The notes: generated from the sequence alone by a model not told the origin. A DNA stretch of 64,000 bases from Maritalea myrionectae DSM 19524 (GCF_000423365.1 NZ_AUHV01000003.1:310001-374000), one strand, 5' to 3'; positions 9,886 to 20,154 are shown, numbered from the stretch's first letter. A program made the numbers and translations.

Positions 9886-11064
9886 ATGTCGGGTTGGCAA
9901 GAAACCAAAGCTACAGCACTTCTAATCTTTCAAGATGGAACAATTGTCGAAGGCCAAGGCCTCGGCGCAACGGGCCATGCGGTCGGCGAAGTGTGTTTCA
10001 ACACCGCCATCACAGGCTATCAGGAAATCCTGACCGATCTGTCCTATGCCGGACAAATCATCACCTTCACCTTCCCCCACATTGGCAATATCGGTGCCAA
10101 CGCGGAAGATGTGGAAACAGTGAAAATGGCATCCGCTCCCGGCGCACGCGGTTGTGTGCTCAAAGCCGACATCACCAACCCGTCAAACTATCGCTCAGCC
10201 GAACATTTGAACGATTGGCTCAAAGCCAACAATATTATCGGCATTTCCGGCGTCGACACCCGCGCCCTCACCGCCATGATCCGCGACAAAGGTTTTGCCA
10301 ACGCCATCATCGCGCACGATCCTGAAGGCAATTTCGAAATTGATATCCTGAAAGCCGAAGCCGCCAAGTTTGCAGGCCTCGAAAATCTGGATTTGGCCAA
10401 AACGGTTTCGACCGCCCAAACCTACAAATGGAATGAACGCTCTTGGGAGTGGGAAGAACGGGTTATCGATCCGAAGGAAGCTGAATTCCACATTGTGGCT
10501 GTTGACTATGGCGCCAAAGCCAACATTTTGCGCTGCCTGGTTGATCAAGATGCAACGGTCACCGTTGTGAACGCTGAAACACCGGCAAAAGACATTTTGG
10601 CCCTCAATCCTGACGGCATCTTCCTCTCCAATGGCCCGGGTGACCCGGCCGCCACTGGCGAATATGCGGTGCCGATCATCAAAGAATTGATTGAAAGCGG
10701 TTTGCCTATTTTCGGCATTTGCCTTGGCCACCAATTGCTGGCCCTTGCCCTGGGTGCAAAAACCAAAAAGATGCACCAGGGTCACCATGGCGCCAACCAC
10801 CCGGTGAAGGATTTGACCACCACGAAAGTGGAGATCACGTCTATGAACCATGGCTTCGCTGTGGATGGCGACACTTTGCCAGCAGGCATCACCGAAACCC
10901 ACAAATCCTTGTTTGATGGATCAAACTGCGGCTTGATGGTTGACGATAAACCGATCTTCTCCGTGCAACACCACCCTGAAGCATCCCCCGGCCCGCACGA
11001 TAGCCACTATCTGTTTGCCCGCTTTATGGACAATGTGAAATCACACAAAAAAGAGGCGGCATAA
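9886..11064 (+). CDS. carA: carbamoyl phosphate synthase small subunit
   Basis: Glutaminase subunit that feeds ammonia to CarB for carbamoyl phosphate, a precursor of arginine and pyrimidines. The 392 residues show the N-terminal CPSase domain (GYQEILTDLSYAGQ), then a class I amidotransferase domain with nucleophile Cys in FGICLGHQLLAL near residue 280 and the catalytic HHPEASPGP near residue 362. The start is placed at the ATG preceded by AAAAGGA at 8 bases; earlier in-frame starts would add unneeded residues. carB lies about 16 kb away rather than adjacent, common in this class of bacteria. Confidence 0.96.
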   Translation: MSGWQETKATALLIFQDGTIVEGQGLGATGHAVGEVCFNTAITGYQEILTDLSYAGQIITFTFPHIGNIGANAEDVETVKMASAPGARGCVLKADITNPSNYRSAEHLNDWLKANNIIGISGVDTRALTAMIRDKGFANAIIAHDPEGNFEIDILKAEAAKFAGLENLDLAKTVSTAQTYKWNERSWEWEERVIDPKEAEFHIVAVDYGAKANILRCLVDQDATVTVVNAETPAKDILALNPDGIFLSNGPGDPAATGEYAVPIIKELIESGLPIFGICLGHQLLALALGAKTKKMHQGHHGANHPVKDLTTTKVEITSMNHGFAVDGDTLPAGITETHKSLFDGSNCGLMVDDKPIFSVQHHPEASPGPHDSHYLFARFMDNVKSHKKEAA

Positions 11065-11090
11065 CCACCTCTTTTAACGAAACAAGTTTG

Positions 11091-11132
11091 ATAGGCGAGC
11101 GGGATTTAAGCCATCCCCTCGCCTATTTTTTT
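11091..11132 (+). terminator. Rho-independent terminator of carA
   Basis: Two-part stem (ATAGGCGAG/CTCGCCTAT and GGGAT/ATCCC with one bulged C) followed by seven T. It overlaps the last codons of the convergent acyltransferase gene. A smaller hairpin (AAAAGAGG/CCTCTTTT) straddles the carA stop codon. Confidence 0.85.
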
Positions 11133-12272
11133 GGGCAATAGCCGGCTGATAAACATCAAGATGCCTTCAGCAAACCACTCGGCACCTTTGCGGAACCGCC
11201 ATTCAAATGCCCAAGAGAATAAGAACGCCGCAATCCCAGTTGAAACAATTGTGAGCGGCAGGCTAATCGCATAACCCAGCGTCGGCGTCATTGCGCGAAG
11301 CAACAAATAGCCCAAATTCTCGTGCAGCAGATACCAAGAATAGCTCACTAAACCGACCTGCGTCAGACTTGGTGTGATCAATGGAATATGTGGCAGTCGC
11401 CATCCTTCGGCAAAAGACCGAAATAAAACGATGAGCCAGAATGTGATGATCACGGGCAGCAAAGTCCTGGGGCCAAATAAATAGGGCGAAATCCCTGCCG
11501 CTTGGCTAAACACCACCAAACTGGCCAAAAGCATTTGTAGTTTGAAAGCGTTTGAAAAATGCCAGCGGCCTTTGGCCAATTGTGCGCCGAGCACACCAAG
11601 GGCAAAGAAAGGCAAAAACGGCGCGATCAGGACCAGTCGCAAGCCAGTCGCCACTTTCCATATCGGATCAAACACAAGGCCAGCCCAAAACGTCAATAGC
11701 CAGAAAATAGCCAACACCACGCTCAATCGGTGAAAGAATTCCACCAATCGGTTGCTGTTCTTAAACGCCATGGCGCAAAAACCGATCAATGCATAAAACT
11801 GCAACTCGACCGTAATCGACCAAAACGAACCATTGACCCATTCAAAAATGCCACCCAAAAACAGCAGATTACCCACCAAATCTGTCCAATTGGGCTGTGT
11901 GGGCCTGAAATCGAATTGAGGCAATAGCGGCAACGGCACAATCTGATCCAGCGCGAACAATAAGATCGCCGCGGCCGCAAAGGCCGGATAAATCCGTGAA
12001 AACCGTTTGGCGAAAAACCGCCAAATTGTGGGCGCCCGCTCCAACGTGTAGAAAATGCAATATCCAGACAGGATGAAAAAGAAATAGACGCCGACCCAGC
12101 CAAAAACGACGGGCAGAGCCAACGGCTCAGCCGCGCCGAAAACAGTCGCTGGCAAGCGCGCTGTATAATGATAAAGGATCACCAGCAGAATGGCCGCAGC
12201 GCGGAAAATATCCAGCGTCACATCGCGTTCAGCACCAGCTCGAATAGCATTGTCAGTGTGCGAAACAGTCAT
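11106..12272 (-). CDS. acyltransferase 3 family membrane protein
   Basis: 388-residue integral membrane acyltransferase of the OafA/NodX/Acyl_transf_3 family, which moves acyl groups to sugars of surface polysaccharide or lipids. The start holds the family pattern LDIFRAAAILLVILYHY with the catalytic-type His, followed by about ten hydrophobic segments and the motif GSFWSITVELQFYAL near residue 150. The ending is basic and cytoplasmic-like (RKGAEW). It stands alone between carA and a metallopeptidase gene, so its substrate cannot be inferred. Confidence 0.88.
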   Translation of the reverse strand: MTVSHTDNAIRAGAERDVTLDIFRAAAILLVILYHYTARLPATVFGAAEPLALPVVFGWVGVYFFFILSGYCIFYTLERAPTIWRFFAKRFSRIYPAFAAAAILLFALDQIVPLPLLPQFDFRPTQPNWTDLVGNLLFLGGIFEWVNGSFWSITVELQFYALIGFCAMAFKNSNRLVEFFHRLSVVLAIFWLLTFWAGLVFDPIWKVATGLRLVLIAPFLPFFALGVLGAQLAKGRWHFSNAFKLQMLLASLVVFSQAAGISPYLFGPRTLLPVIITFWLIVLFRSFAEGWRLPHIPLITPSLTQVGLVSYSWYLLHENLGYLLLRAMTPTLGYAISLPLTIVSTGIAAFLFSWAFEWRFRKGAEWFAEGILMFISRLLPKKIGEGMA

Positions 12273-12364
12273 TTGCGGTTCCTTGTTCAGTCGCCACCAT
12301 TATCACTCGCTTCGCACGCGCCTACCATCTTTAGCTTTTGTTAAGCTTAATCCTTAAACTTTTA

Positions 12365-13276
12365 TCAACCAATCGTATCGCACGCCTGCACATCGCCGGT
12401 TTTATATCCGCGTGAAAACCATTCCATGCGCTGGGCTGACGTGCCGTGGCTGAACGTCTTTGGCACGGCAAAACCTTGGGTGCGCTTTTGCAGCGTGTCA
12501 TCGCCAATCTGTTCAGCAGCGTTGAGCGCTTCACGAATATCGCCGCGGTCCAACAAGTTTTGCTCACCAACATAATTGGCCCAGATCCCCGCATAGCAAT
12601 CTGCCTGCAGCTCTATGCGCACCGAATAAGCATTCTCCTCTTCTTGCGGCAACGCGCCACGCAATCGATTAAATTCAGGCAATGTGCCAACCAATTGCTG
12701 CACATGATGGCCCACCTCATGCGCCAACACATAGGCTTGTGCGAAATCACCGCTCGCCCCAAATTGATCGCGCAATTGCGCGTAAAATGCCGGATCAAGA
12801 TAGATCTTCTGATCACCGGGACAATAAAATGGCCCGGTGCGGGCGCTGGCCACGCCACACGGAGACGTGGTTTGCCCTGAAAACAGCACCAGCTTCGGTG
12901 GCACATAAGTCATGTCATTCTGTTCAAACACCAATGTCCAGAGATCTTCAGTCTCGGCCAGATTGACCGCGACAAAATCAAGCAACCGATCCTCACCCGC
13001 ATCCGCCATGGGTAGATTATCACTTGGTCGTTGCGTGTAAGACCCGCCGCTATTGCTCAAATCGCCGCCAATTAAGCTCAGGGGATTGATCCCCAGCAGC
13101 CACGCGACACCGAGCACCACAAGCAGCATTAAAAGTCCGCCACCACCACCGCGCGCCGCGCGTCCTCGTGGCATCGGGATACGGACCCGACGGCCAGATC
13201 TGCCCCCAGAGGGCCCCGATCGCCGGCCACGGCGATCCTCAACATTGCGACTACGCCGCCGACCTTCCCATTTCAT
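12365..13276 (-). CDS. neutral zinc metallopeptidase (YpfJ type), membrane-anchored
   Basis: 303-residue putative metallopeptidase. The first 40 residues are very rich in Arg and Gly, followed by one membrane segment (about residues 45-65), so the catalytic part probably faces the periplasm. The zinc motif HEVGHHVQQL (HExxH) is present in the second half, with downstream Asp/Glu residues in the ELQADCYAGIWA region that supply the third ligand in this family. Length and order fit the YpfJ/Zn_peptidase family, whose substrates are not known. Divergent from cpdB. Confidence 0.88.
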   Translation of the reverse strand: MKWEGRRRSRNVEDRRGRRSGPSGGRSGRRVRIPMPRGRAARGGGGGLLMLLVVLGVAWLLGINPLSLIGGDLSNSGGSYTQRPSDNLPMADAGEDRLLDFVAVNLAETEDLWTLVFEQNDMTYVPPKLVLFSGQTTSPCGVASARTGPFYCPGDQKIYLDPAFYAQLRDQFGASGDFAQAYVLAHEVGHHVQQLVGTLPEFNRLRGALPQEEENAYSVRIELQADCYAGIWANYVGEQNLLDRGDIREALNAAEQIGDDTLQKRTQGFAVPKTFSHGTSAQRMEWFSRGYKTGDVQACDTIG

Positions 13277-13371
13277 GATTCAATCATCCTCACTTAACCA
13301 TCTAATTTAATTGCCACTTTCTGGAGGGCCTGTCCACTTATCCACCGCACCAAAATTAAATTTTGACCAAA

Positions 13372-13400
13372 CTGTCAAAAATCATACATCATTCCGTCAT
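13372..13400 (+). promoter_or_regulatory. possible Pho box before cpdB
   Basis: Three heptamers at an 11-base period, CTGTCAA, CATACAT and CCGTCAT, resemble the CTGTCAT-N4-CTGTCAT direct repeats bound by PhoB. The position, 83 bases before the cpdB start, and the phosphate-scavenging role of CpdB fit. The middle unit is poor, so this is a tentative call. Confidence 0.45.
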
Positions 13401-13482
13401 CGAACCGCGTCAAATGTGCCCGCCAACGAAGGCCCAAGCGATCGACTTTTACTTACATCGCATTTTTCCAATGGAGGGAACT

Positions 13483-15462
13483 ATGTCTCACTTTAACTCT
13501 ATTTCTCGCCGCGCATTCCTTGCTGGCGCGGCTGGGGCAGGCACCTTGGTTGCCATGCACCCCTTTTCTGCAATGGCCAATAGCGCACAAGCACATTTGC
13601 GCTTGATGGAAACGACAGATATTCACGTCGCCATCCACCCCTATGACTATTATGCCGATCGCCCGAACGACACGATGGGCCTGGCTCGTACCGCGAGAAT
13701 TATTGAAAATATTCGTGCCGAAGCCACCAACACAATGCTTGTCGACAATGGCGACCTGATCCAGGGCAACCCGATGGGCGACTATGTTGCCTATGAGCGC
13801 GGCTTTAAAGAGGGTGACCTGCACCCCATGATCGCCGCCATGAACACGCTGGGCTACGACATCGCCACCGTTGGCAACCACGAGTTCAATTATGGTCTGC
13901 CGTTCCTCGAAAAAGCACTTGCGGGCTCAAGCTTCCCATTTGTGTGCGCCAACATCGTGATGGGCACCACATTGGGTGATGATCCCACCAAAGACAAAAC
14001 GCTGCTGCCGCCATTCAAGATTTTGGAAAAGCAAATCACCGATGGCGCAGGGGAAACCCACACTGTTAAAGTTGGCTTTATCGGCTTTGTGCCGCCACAA
14101 ATCATGGTTTGGGATTACCAGCATCTGAACGGCAAAGTCACCACCCGTGACATTGTGCAAACAGCACAGGCCTATGTGCCTTTGATGAAAGAACAAGGCG
14201 CCGATTTGATTGTCGCCCTCTCCCACTCTGGCATTAGCGGCGAACCGCAAACTGATATGATGGGCAATGCGTCACTTTATTTGGCTGGCGTTGAGGACAT
14301 TGATGTTGTGTTCACCGGCCACCACCACAATGTGTTCCCCAGCTCACAATATGACGGCATTGAAGGCGTGGACACAACCAACGGCACATTGCAGGGCAAG
14401 CCATCGGTGATGCCCGGTTTCTGGGGCTCCCATATGGGTCTGATCGATTTGTTGATCGAGAAAAGCGGCAATGAGTGGAAGATCATCTCCCACACCTCAG
14501 AAGCGCGCCCGATCTATGAGCGCATAGAACGCGAAGTCAAACCTTTGGTTGAATCTGTACCCGCTGTTCTGGCCTCCGTGCAGAAAACCCATGATGAAAC
14601 GCTTGAATATGTGCGGACTGCCGTGGGCGAAACCGCAGCCAAGCTGCATTCTTACTTTGCACTCGTCGCCGACGATCCTTCGGTACAAATCGTCTCTCAA
14701 GCCCAGCTTTGGTACACCGAGCAAATGATGCGCGGCACCGAGTGGGAAGGCTTGCCCATCCTGTCCGCAGCTGCACCGTTCAAAGCCGGTGGCCGTGGTG
14801 GTCCGGATTATTATACCGACGTACCCGTCGGGCCGGTGGCCATTAAAAACGTGGCGGACCTTTACCTCTATCCAAACACCGTGCGCGCGGTGTTAATCGA
14901 TGGCCGTGGCGTAAAAGAATGGTTGGAGCGCTCCGCAGGCATCTTTAATCAGGTGGAACCGGGATCAACTGATCAGAAACTGATCAATGATGAATTCCCA
15001 TCTTACAATTTCGATGTGATTGACGGCGTCACCTACAAAATCGACGTGTCGCAACCGTCGAAATATCCACCACGCGGCGGCGACGCTATCAACCCGGATG
15101 CATCACGCATCGTGGATCTGCGCTACAATGGCGAACCGATCGACATGGACCAGAAGTTCGTTGTGGCCACCAACAATTACCGCGCATCTGGCGGCGGCAG
15201 CTTCCCTGGGCTTGGCGATGATGTCATCATCTTTGTGGGGCCGGACACCAACCGCGATGTGATCGTGCGCTACATCGTTGAAAAAGGCACGATCAACCCA
15301 CAGGCCGATAGCAATTGGTCCCTCGCCCCTCTCGACAACACAACTGTTTTGTTTGAAACTGGTCCAAATGCAAAGGCTCATGTGGAAGACGTCACAGCGG
15401 TGAAGATCGACTATGTGGGCCAAGCGGATAGCGGGTTCGGAACCTATCGCATCACGCTGTAA
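13483..15462 (+). CDS. cpdB: 2',3'-cyclic-nucleotide 2'-phosphodiesterase/3'-nucleotidase, Tat-exported
   Basis: Periplasmic enzyme that opens 2',3'-cyclic nucleotides and removes 3'-phosphate, releasing nucleoside and phosphate. The 659 residues begin with a Tat signal ([13 protein letters not shown]), then a calcineurin-type metallophosphatase domain with [32 protein letters not shown] and GHHHNVFP, then the 5'-nucleotidase C-terminal domain. The start is the ATG with GGAGGG upstream; a longer frame lacks one. The order fits CpdB, whereas the Tat rather than Sec signal differs from E. coli. It has its own terminator. Confidence 0.93.
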   Translation: MSHFNSISRRAFLAGAAGAGTLVAMHPFSAMANSAQAHLRLMETTDIHVAIHPYDYYADRPNDTMGLARTARIIENIRAEATNTMLVDNGDLIQGNPMGDYVAYERGFKEGDLHPMIAAMNTLGYDIATVGNHEFNYGLPFLEKALAGSSFPFVCANIVMGTTLGDDPTKDKTLLPPFKILEKQITDGAGETHTVKVGFIGFVPPQIMVWDYQHLNGKVTTRDIVQTAQAYVPLMKEQGADLIVALSHSGISGEPQTDMMGNASLYLAGVEDIDVVFTGHHHNVFPSSQYDGIEGVDTTNGTLQGKPSVMPGFWGSHMGLIDLLIEKSGNEWKIISHTSEARPIYERIEREVKPLVESVPAVLASVQKTHDETLEYVRTAVGETAAKLHSYFALVADDPSVQIVSQAQLWYTEQMMRGTEWEGLPILSAAAPFKAGGRGGPDYYTDVPVGPVAIKNVADLYLYPNTVRAVLIDGRGVKEWLERSAGIFNQVEPGSTDQKLINDEFPSYNFDVIDGVTYKIDVSQPSKYPPRGGDAINPDASRIVDLRYNGEPIDMDQKFVVATNNYRASGGGSFPGLGDDVIIFVGPDTNRDVIVRYIVEKGTINPQADSNWSLAPLDNTTVLFETGPNAKAHVEDVTAVKIDYVGQADSGFGTYRITL

Positions 15463-15496
15463 CGCAAACGAAATCAAGCATCCTAACCTGGCTTGT

Positions 15497-15527
15497 AGGG
15501 CGGCGTTTTATCACGCTGCCCTTTTTT
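15497..15527 (+). terminator. Rho-independent terminator of cpdB
   Basis: Nine-base stem AGGGCGGCG/CGCTGCCCT with one G-T pair, then six T. Confidence 0.85.
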
Positions 15528-15633
15528 ATGCCCCAAAAAATTGAACAGTCTTTTCATAATTCAATCTTTTGTTAATCTCATCCAATCGCCACAATTCCGC
15601 GTAACAATGACATCATTACAAGGGAGGCCTAAA

Positions 15634-16404
15634 ATGCAATTTTCAAGAAGAGACTTTTTACGCACCGGCGCTATCGTCGCTGGCGGCATCACATTTGTAC
15701 CTTTTAGCGCTTTGGCAGATGGTCACAATATGCATGAGTATAAAACCGATAATGGCATGATCAAAGTTCACCCGATCAGCCACGCATCTGTGGTGTTGGA
15801 AACACCCGAGGGCGTGATTTATGTGGATACAGTTGGCGATCCAGCGCAATATGCGGATCTGCCCGCACCTGATCTCATTCTAATCACCCACGAACATGGC
15901 GATCACTATAATGCGGAAACGCTCAGCGCATTGATTGGTGATGACACAAAGCTGCTCACCAACCCGGCTGTGTTTGACATGTTGCCAGAGAACCTCACAG
16001 CAAATGCCATGCAAATCGGCAATGGTGGCGTAACCAGCTTCAATGAAGTGAATATCGAAGCTATCCCGGCATATAACACCACAGAAGAACGCAAAAACTT
16101 CCACCCCAAAGGCCGCGATAACGGCTATGTCCTCACACTGGATGGCTTCCGCCTCTATATTTCCGGCGACACGGAAGACATACCTGAAATGCGCGCGCTT
16201 GAAGATATTGATTTGGCATTTGTGTGCATGAACCTGCCCTTCACCATGGACGCAAAAGCCGCCGCTTCCGCCGTGGCAGAGTTCAAACCAAAAGTGGTTT
16301 ACCCCTATCACTATCGCGGTCGTGACAATGGCACGCAAGACCCCGCAGAGTTCGCCAATATGGTTGGCGCCGCTGCTGAAGTCAAAATGGGCGATTGGTA
16401 CTAA
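15634..16404 (+). CDS. metallo-beta-lactamase-fold hydrolase, Tat-exported
   Basis: 256-residue protein of the UlaG-like/beta-lactamase superfamily 3 (YtnP/UPF0173 form). A Tat signal (SRRDFLRTG) starts at residue 4, so it folds in the cytoplasm, presumably with metal, before export. The metal motif THEHGDHYNAE (HxHxDH) is near residue 90 and the later ISGDTEDIPEM and YPYHYRG supply further ligands. The substrate is unknown; the family includes lactonases and phosphodiesterases. GGGAGG lies 7 bases before the ATG. It lies between two strong terminators and is therefore monocistronic, close to the Tat-exported CpdB. Confidence 0.87.
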   Translation: MQFSRRDFLRTGAIVAGGITFVPFSALADGHNMHEYKTDNGMIKVHPISHASVVLETPEGVIYVDTVGDPAQYADLPAPDLILITHEHGDHYNAETLSALIGDDTKLLTNPAVFDMLPENLTANAMQIGNGGVTSFNEVNIEAIPAYNTTEERKNFHPKGRDNGYVLTLDGFRLYISGDTEDIPEMRALEDIDLAFVCMNLPFTMDAKAAASAVAEFKPKVVYPYHYRGRDNGTQDPAEFANMVGAAAEVKMGDWY

Positions 16405-16429
16405 TTCAAAATCACATTTTCAAAACGCG

Positions 16430-16461
16430 CCGCACCCAAAGACACTTGGGTGCGGTTTTTT
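16430..16461 (+). terminator. Rho-independent terminator
   Basis: Perfect ten-base stem CCGCACCCAA/TTGGGTGCGG with a six-base loop, then six T; ends the metallo-beta-lactamase-fold gene. Confidence 0.92.
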
Positions 16462-16539
16462 GTTGAAGCAATGCGGCACACAACAACGATCAAAACCGCT
16501 GGCTTCAAAACAAACATTCCAGCTTGACGACTCTATTTT

Positions 16540-16554
16540 GTTCACTTTATGTTC
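16540..16554 (+). promoter_or_regulatory. possible LexA (SOS) box, GTTC-N7-GTTC
   Basis: Exact match to the alphaproteobacterial LexA pattern, 50 bases before the GFA gene, lying just after TTGACG that could serve as a -35. A match of this length is expected once or twice by chance in 64 kb, so the promoter position is the main support. Confidence 0.4.
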
Positions 16555-16604
16555 CAACTGAAATTCAAATCAGTTTAACCGACATCCAAAGTGAAAGAAA
16601 AAAC

Positions 16605-16997
16605 ATGATCAAAGGAAGCTGTTGTTGCGGCACGGTGAAGTTCGAGCTCAAAAACAAACCCTCCATGCTGGGCACATGCCATTGTTCTCGCTGCCGAAAG
16701 GTGGGCGCCAGCGCGATCATCTTTGTCAAAAAAGACGATTTGGTTTGGGTGCAAGGCAAAGACCAGGTGGCCACATACAAGCCAGAAGCGCCCTATAAAT
16801 ATGAGCGCAATTTCTGCAAAAACTGCGGCACGTCACTGGGCGAAATTCTTTCAAATGACGATAGCTTCCCCATCGCTGCCAATGCGATCGACAGCGAACT
16901 TGATCTGAAAAACCAGATGCATGAATTCGTCGCCGAAAAACCCTCATGGTATGAAATTTGCGATGAGGCCGCGCGAAATATGGAGCACCCTGCCTAG
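16605..16997 (+). CDS. GFA domain zinc protein, possibly damage-inducible
   Basis: 130-residue CENP-V/GFA protein. Zinc ligands are seen in CCCGTVKF at the N-terminus, CHCSRCRKVG about 20 residues on, and CKNCGTSLGE near residue 70. The family is named for a glutathione-formaldehyde enzyme, but many members have unknown substrates. The ATG follows an A-rich stretch with only a weak ribosome site; a TTG start further upstream is in frame but unlikely. A LexA-like box sits in its promoter. It has no partner genes: the upstream gene is terminated and the downstream gene converges. Confidence 0.8.
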   Translation: MIKGSCCCGTVKFELKNKPSMLGTCHCSRCRKVGASAIIFVKKDDLVWVQGKDQVATYKPEAPYKYERNFCKNCGTSLGEILSNDDSFPIAANAIDSELDLKNQMHEFVAEKPSWYEICDEAARNMEHPA

Positions 16998-17015
16998 GCC
17001 GGGCGCACCAAGAGC

Positions 17016-18104
17016 TTAGAGCGCAATGTGCGCCACCACCGGATAATGGTCCGATATTTGATAATATTTCGGGCCATCATCACCAATCTGGCGTAAAATA
17101 TCCGCATCCTTCACCCAATCATCCGGCCCATTGCGGCTGTAAAGAATGTGGTCAATCCACACCCGATGATAGGTGTGGTTAAATATCGGATCGGCAAACG
17201 AGGTTGTGGAATTATCTTCAAAGTTCAGCCGCGCCTTGTCTTTATCGCTCAACCGATCAAATAGCGCATTGCCCAGCACCAAATCCGGGTGCCACACCGA
17301 GCCCATCAGGCTTTCCACCCCGCTCGCTTTTAGCTTCATTTCGCTGGTGTCAAAACCGGGGCCATCATTAATGTCACCGCACACGATCAACGGGATATCT
17401 TTGGTCTCGTCGTCCGATAAATAGCCGTCCAAAAACGCCATGCGAAACTGCCGACATTGCGCCAGCAACCGTTCCCGGTTCGCATCCGCCATCGCCCACC
17501 AGCGCGACCATTCATGGGCCGAAAAAATGCCCTTGCTTTTGAGGTGCAGCCCCACCACGCGAAAGATTTTGCCATCCACCAACTTGATTTCAGCATAGAC
17601 GGGACGCCGCTCAAACCGAAACCATTCGGGGATTTTATCGGTGCCCACATCCATCCAGAACGGCTCGCTCGCCTCAAAAATTGCGCCGCTATTCTCATCC
17701 ATGCTGTCAAAAATGCGCATCGGCGTTGGCGCATCAAACTTGTTGCCATCAACGCGCACCGCAATGCCCACACATTGCGACGAACTCCACACATCCGTGC
17801 GGCCCGGCCCGTTGATTGATTTCGACGTCTGGATAAAACATTGCCAATCGCCGGGGGCCAGCTCATCAAACAAAAGCTGCAATTCTTCAGTTTTGTTCGG
17901 CCCCTCCACAATTACCATCAAATCGGCATTGATATGCTGCAACGCCAACGCAATATCGGCCTTGCGTTCGGCAATGGTCACCTTCTTGTTGCGATCCGCG
18001 AAATCAGCATCATCTTTAAAAACGCTCGGTGCGCCATTGCTGCCACCGGTGAAAAGATTATTCAGCCACTCCATATTCCATACGGCAAATTTAATCTCCG
18101 CCAT
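17016..18104 (-). CDS. endonuclease/exonuclease/phosphatase family protein
   Basis: 362-residue member of the DNase I-like (EEP) superfamily of metal-dependent phosphodiesterases. Motifs: VWNMEWLNNLF at the N-terminus with the metal-binding Asn and a Glu in IVEGPN, GLHLKSKG in the middle, VCGDINDGPG, and the closing SDHYPVVAHI with catalytic Asp-His. The substrate could be a nucleic acid, phospholipid or inositol phosphate; no signal peptide is seen. A GGAGGG site selects the internal ATG over one six codons earlier. It stands alone. Confidence 0.85.
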   Translation of the reverse strand: MAEIKFAVWNMEWLNNLFTGGSNGAPSVFKDDADFADRNKKVTIAERKADIALALQHINADLMVIVEGPNKTEELQLLFDELAPGDWQCFIQTSKSINGPGRTDVWSSSQCVGIAVRVDGNKFDAPTPMRIFDSMDENSGAIFEASEPFWMDVGTDKIPEWFRFERRPVYAEIKLVDGKIFRVVGLHLKSKGIFSAHEWSRWWAMADANRERLLAQCRQFRMAFLDGYLSDDETKDIPLIVCGDINDGPGFDTSEMKLKASGVESLMGSVWHPDLVLGNALFDRLSDKDKARLNFEDNSTTSFADPIFNHTYHRVWIDHILYSRNGPDDWVKDADILRQIGDDGPKYYQISDHYPVVAHIAL

Positions 18105-18251
18105 GAGATCCCTCCCTGCCAAAGTAAAAATAAAAAACGCGCACTAAAATAGGGGCGCATCTTACCAGAAAAATGACGGGGATAAATATGGTCCGATGCG
18201 GGGGTACGCACCGGACCATGCTGCTCAAACCCTAGGAAGGAGAGAGTGAAA

Positions 18252-18587
18252 CTAAAGCGAGCAAATTTCTGAACGCGTGAGAAAGCGTTTCTCGCGTCCA
18301 TTGTCGAGGGAAAACATGCCGCCACGTCCGGGCACCACGTCGATGATCAAATTGGTGTGCTTCCACGCCTCAAATTGATCGCCGCCAATATAGAAGGGCG
18401 CACCGCCAATCTCACCCAACAGCACATCATCATCGCTGATCATCAGATCCCCCTGCGCATAGCACATGGGCGAAGAACCGTCGCAACAGCCGCCGGATTG
18501 ATGAAACATGATCGGGCCGTGATCGCGCTTGATCTCTTCAATCAATTCAAGCGCCGCATCCGTCGCGGTAACCTTTTGCTGTGTCAT
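18252..18587 (-). CDS. DUF779 domain protein
   Basis: 111-residue protein with the DUF779 cysteine pattern FHQSGGCCDGSSPMC at residues 28-42, likely a metal site. It lies directly after the aldehyde dehydrogenase gene on the same strand with a 49-base gap, an arrangement that is common for this family, so it is probably an accessory to aldehyde oxidation. The biochemical role is not established. A hairpin with ATGGTCC/GGACCAT arms lies about 30 bases beyond its stop and may end the unit, although it lacks a clean T run. Confidence 0.85.
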   Translation of the reverse strand: MTQQKVTATDAALELIEEIKRDHGPIMFHQSGGCCDGSSPMCYAQGDLMISDDDVLLGEIGGAPFYIGGDQFEAWKHTNLIIDVVPGRGGMFSLDNGREKRFLTRSEICSL

Positions 18588-18636
18588 GTTGCCCCCTCAA
18601 GGAATGGGGCTGATCGCTCAGCCCCGCACCGTTCGA

Positions 18637-20154
18637 TCAAAAGAAACCAAGCTTTTGTGGCGCATAGCTCACCAGCATATTTTTGGTTTGCTGATAATGA
18701 TCCAGCATTTTCAAATGGTTCTCACGGCCAATGCCAGATTGCTTATAGCCACCAAACGCCGCATGGGCTGGGTAAGCATGGTAGCAGTTGGTCCACACGC
18801 GACCGGCCTGAATGGCGCGACCAAAGCGATAGCAAGTGTTCGCATCGCGGCTCCACACGCCAGCACCCAGGCCATAAAGCGTGTCATTGGCAATGGAAAG
18901 CGCCTCATCATTGTCCTTAAAGGTGGTCACAGACACAACAGGTCCAAAAATCTCTTCTTGGAAAATGCGCATCTTGTTATCGCCTTTAAACACGGTCGGC
19001 TGAACGTAATAGCCGTTCTCCAGATCACCGCCCAAATGCGCCTGCCCGCCACCGGCAAGCACTTCCGCGCCTTCCTGACGGCCAATATCGAGATAAGACA
19101 AGATTTTCTCAAGCTGCTCTGATGACGCCTGCGCGCCAATCATCGTGGCTGAATCCAGTGGGTTACCCTGCACAATCGCGTTCACCCGCTTCAAAGCCCG
19201 CTCCATAAATTCATCATAAATGTCTTCATGGATCAGTGCACGGCTTGGGCAGGTGCACACTTCGCCCTGGTTCAGCGCAAACATCACAAAGCCTTCAATC
19301 GCCTTGTCGAAATAATCATCATCCTCGCGGGTGACATCTTTAAAGAAAATGTTCGGAGACTTGCCGCCCAATTCCAGCGTCACTGGAATGATGTTCTGGC
19401 TGGCATATTGCATGATCAGGCGGCCTGTTGTGGTCTCGCCAGTAAAGGCGATTTTGGCAATCCGCTTGCTGGACGCCAAAGGCTTGCCCGCTTCAAGGCC
19501 GAACCCGTTCACCACGTTCAGCACGCCCTTCGGCAACACATCCGCGATCAATTCCAGCAACACCATGATGGAGGCCGGGGTTTGCTCCGCTGGCTTTAGC
19601 ACCACGCAGTTGCCCGCAGCCAATGCCGGGGCCAGTTTCCACGTCGCCATCAAAATCGGGAAGTTCCACGGAATGATCTGCCCCACAACGCCCAATGGCT
19701 CATGGAAGTGATAGGCAATCGTGTCATTGTCGATTTCGGCAATCGAGCCTTCCTGCGCCCGGATCACCCCACCAAAATAGCGGAAATGGTCAATCGCCAA
19801 CGGCAAATCAGCGGCGGTTGTTTCGCGGATCGGCTTGCCATTGTCCCATGTCTCGGCTTCCGCCAACAGGTCCAGATTGGCTTCCATAATGTCCGCAATC
19901 TTGTTGAGCATCACCGCCCGCTCTGCCTGGCTGGTGCGGCCCCAGGCATCTTTCGCCGCATGCGCTGCATCCAGCGCCGCTTCAATATCCGCTTCATTCG
20001 AGCGCGCCACTTCGCACAGCACTTGGCCATTCACCGGCGAGGTGTTTTCGAAATATTTGCCAGATTTCGGCTCCACAAATTCACCATTGATGAAGTTGCC
20101 ATATTTCGCTTTGTAGATGCGCGATGCAGATTTGGTAATATCAATCTTGTTCAT
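18637..20154 (-). CDS. NAD-dependent aldehyde dehydrogenase (ExaC/AldB type)
   Basis: 505-residue aldehyde dehydrogenase, probably oxidising acetaldehyde or similar short aldehydes. Visible motifs: [29 protein letters not shown], the NAD-binding [10 protein letters not shown]-like segment ([10 protein letters not shown]), [12 protein letters not shown] with the general base Glu, [11 protein letters not shown] with the catalytic Cys, and [10 protein letters not shown]. The ATG follows GGAGGATAGA. It is divergent from an AcoR-like regulator and followed by DUF779, the usual set for regulated aldehyde use. The C-terminus YAPQKLGFF also fits the ExaC/AldB group. Confidence 0.93.
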   Translation of the reverse strand: MNKIDITKSASRIYKAKYGNFINGEFVEPKSGKYFENTSPVNGQVLCEVARSNEADIEAALDAAHAAKDAWGRTSQAERAVMLNKIADIMEANLDLLAEAETWDNGKPIRETTAADLPLAIDHFRYFGGVIRAQEGSIAEIDNDTIAYHFHEPLGVVGQIIPWNFPILMATWKLAPALAAGNCVVLKPAEQTPASIMVLLELIADVLPKGVLNVVNGFGLEAGKPLASSKRIAKIAFTGETTTGRLIMQYASQNIIPVTLELGGKSPNIFFKDVTREDDDYFDKAIEGFVMFALNQGEVCTCPSRALIHEDIYDEFMERALKRVNAIVQGNPLDSATMIGAQASSEQLEKILSYLDIGRQEGAEVLAGGGQAHLGGDLENGYYVQPTVFKGDNKMRIFQEEIFGPVVSVTTFKDNDEALSIANDTLYGLGAGVWSRDANTCYRFGRAIQAGRVWTNCYHAYPAHAAFGGYKQSGIGRENHLKMLDHYQQTKNMLVSYAPQKLGFF

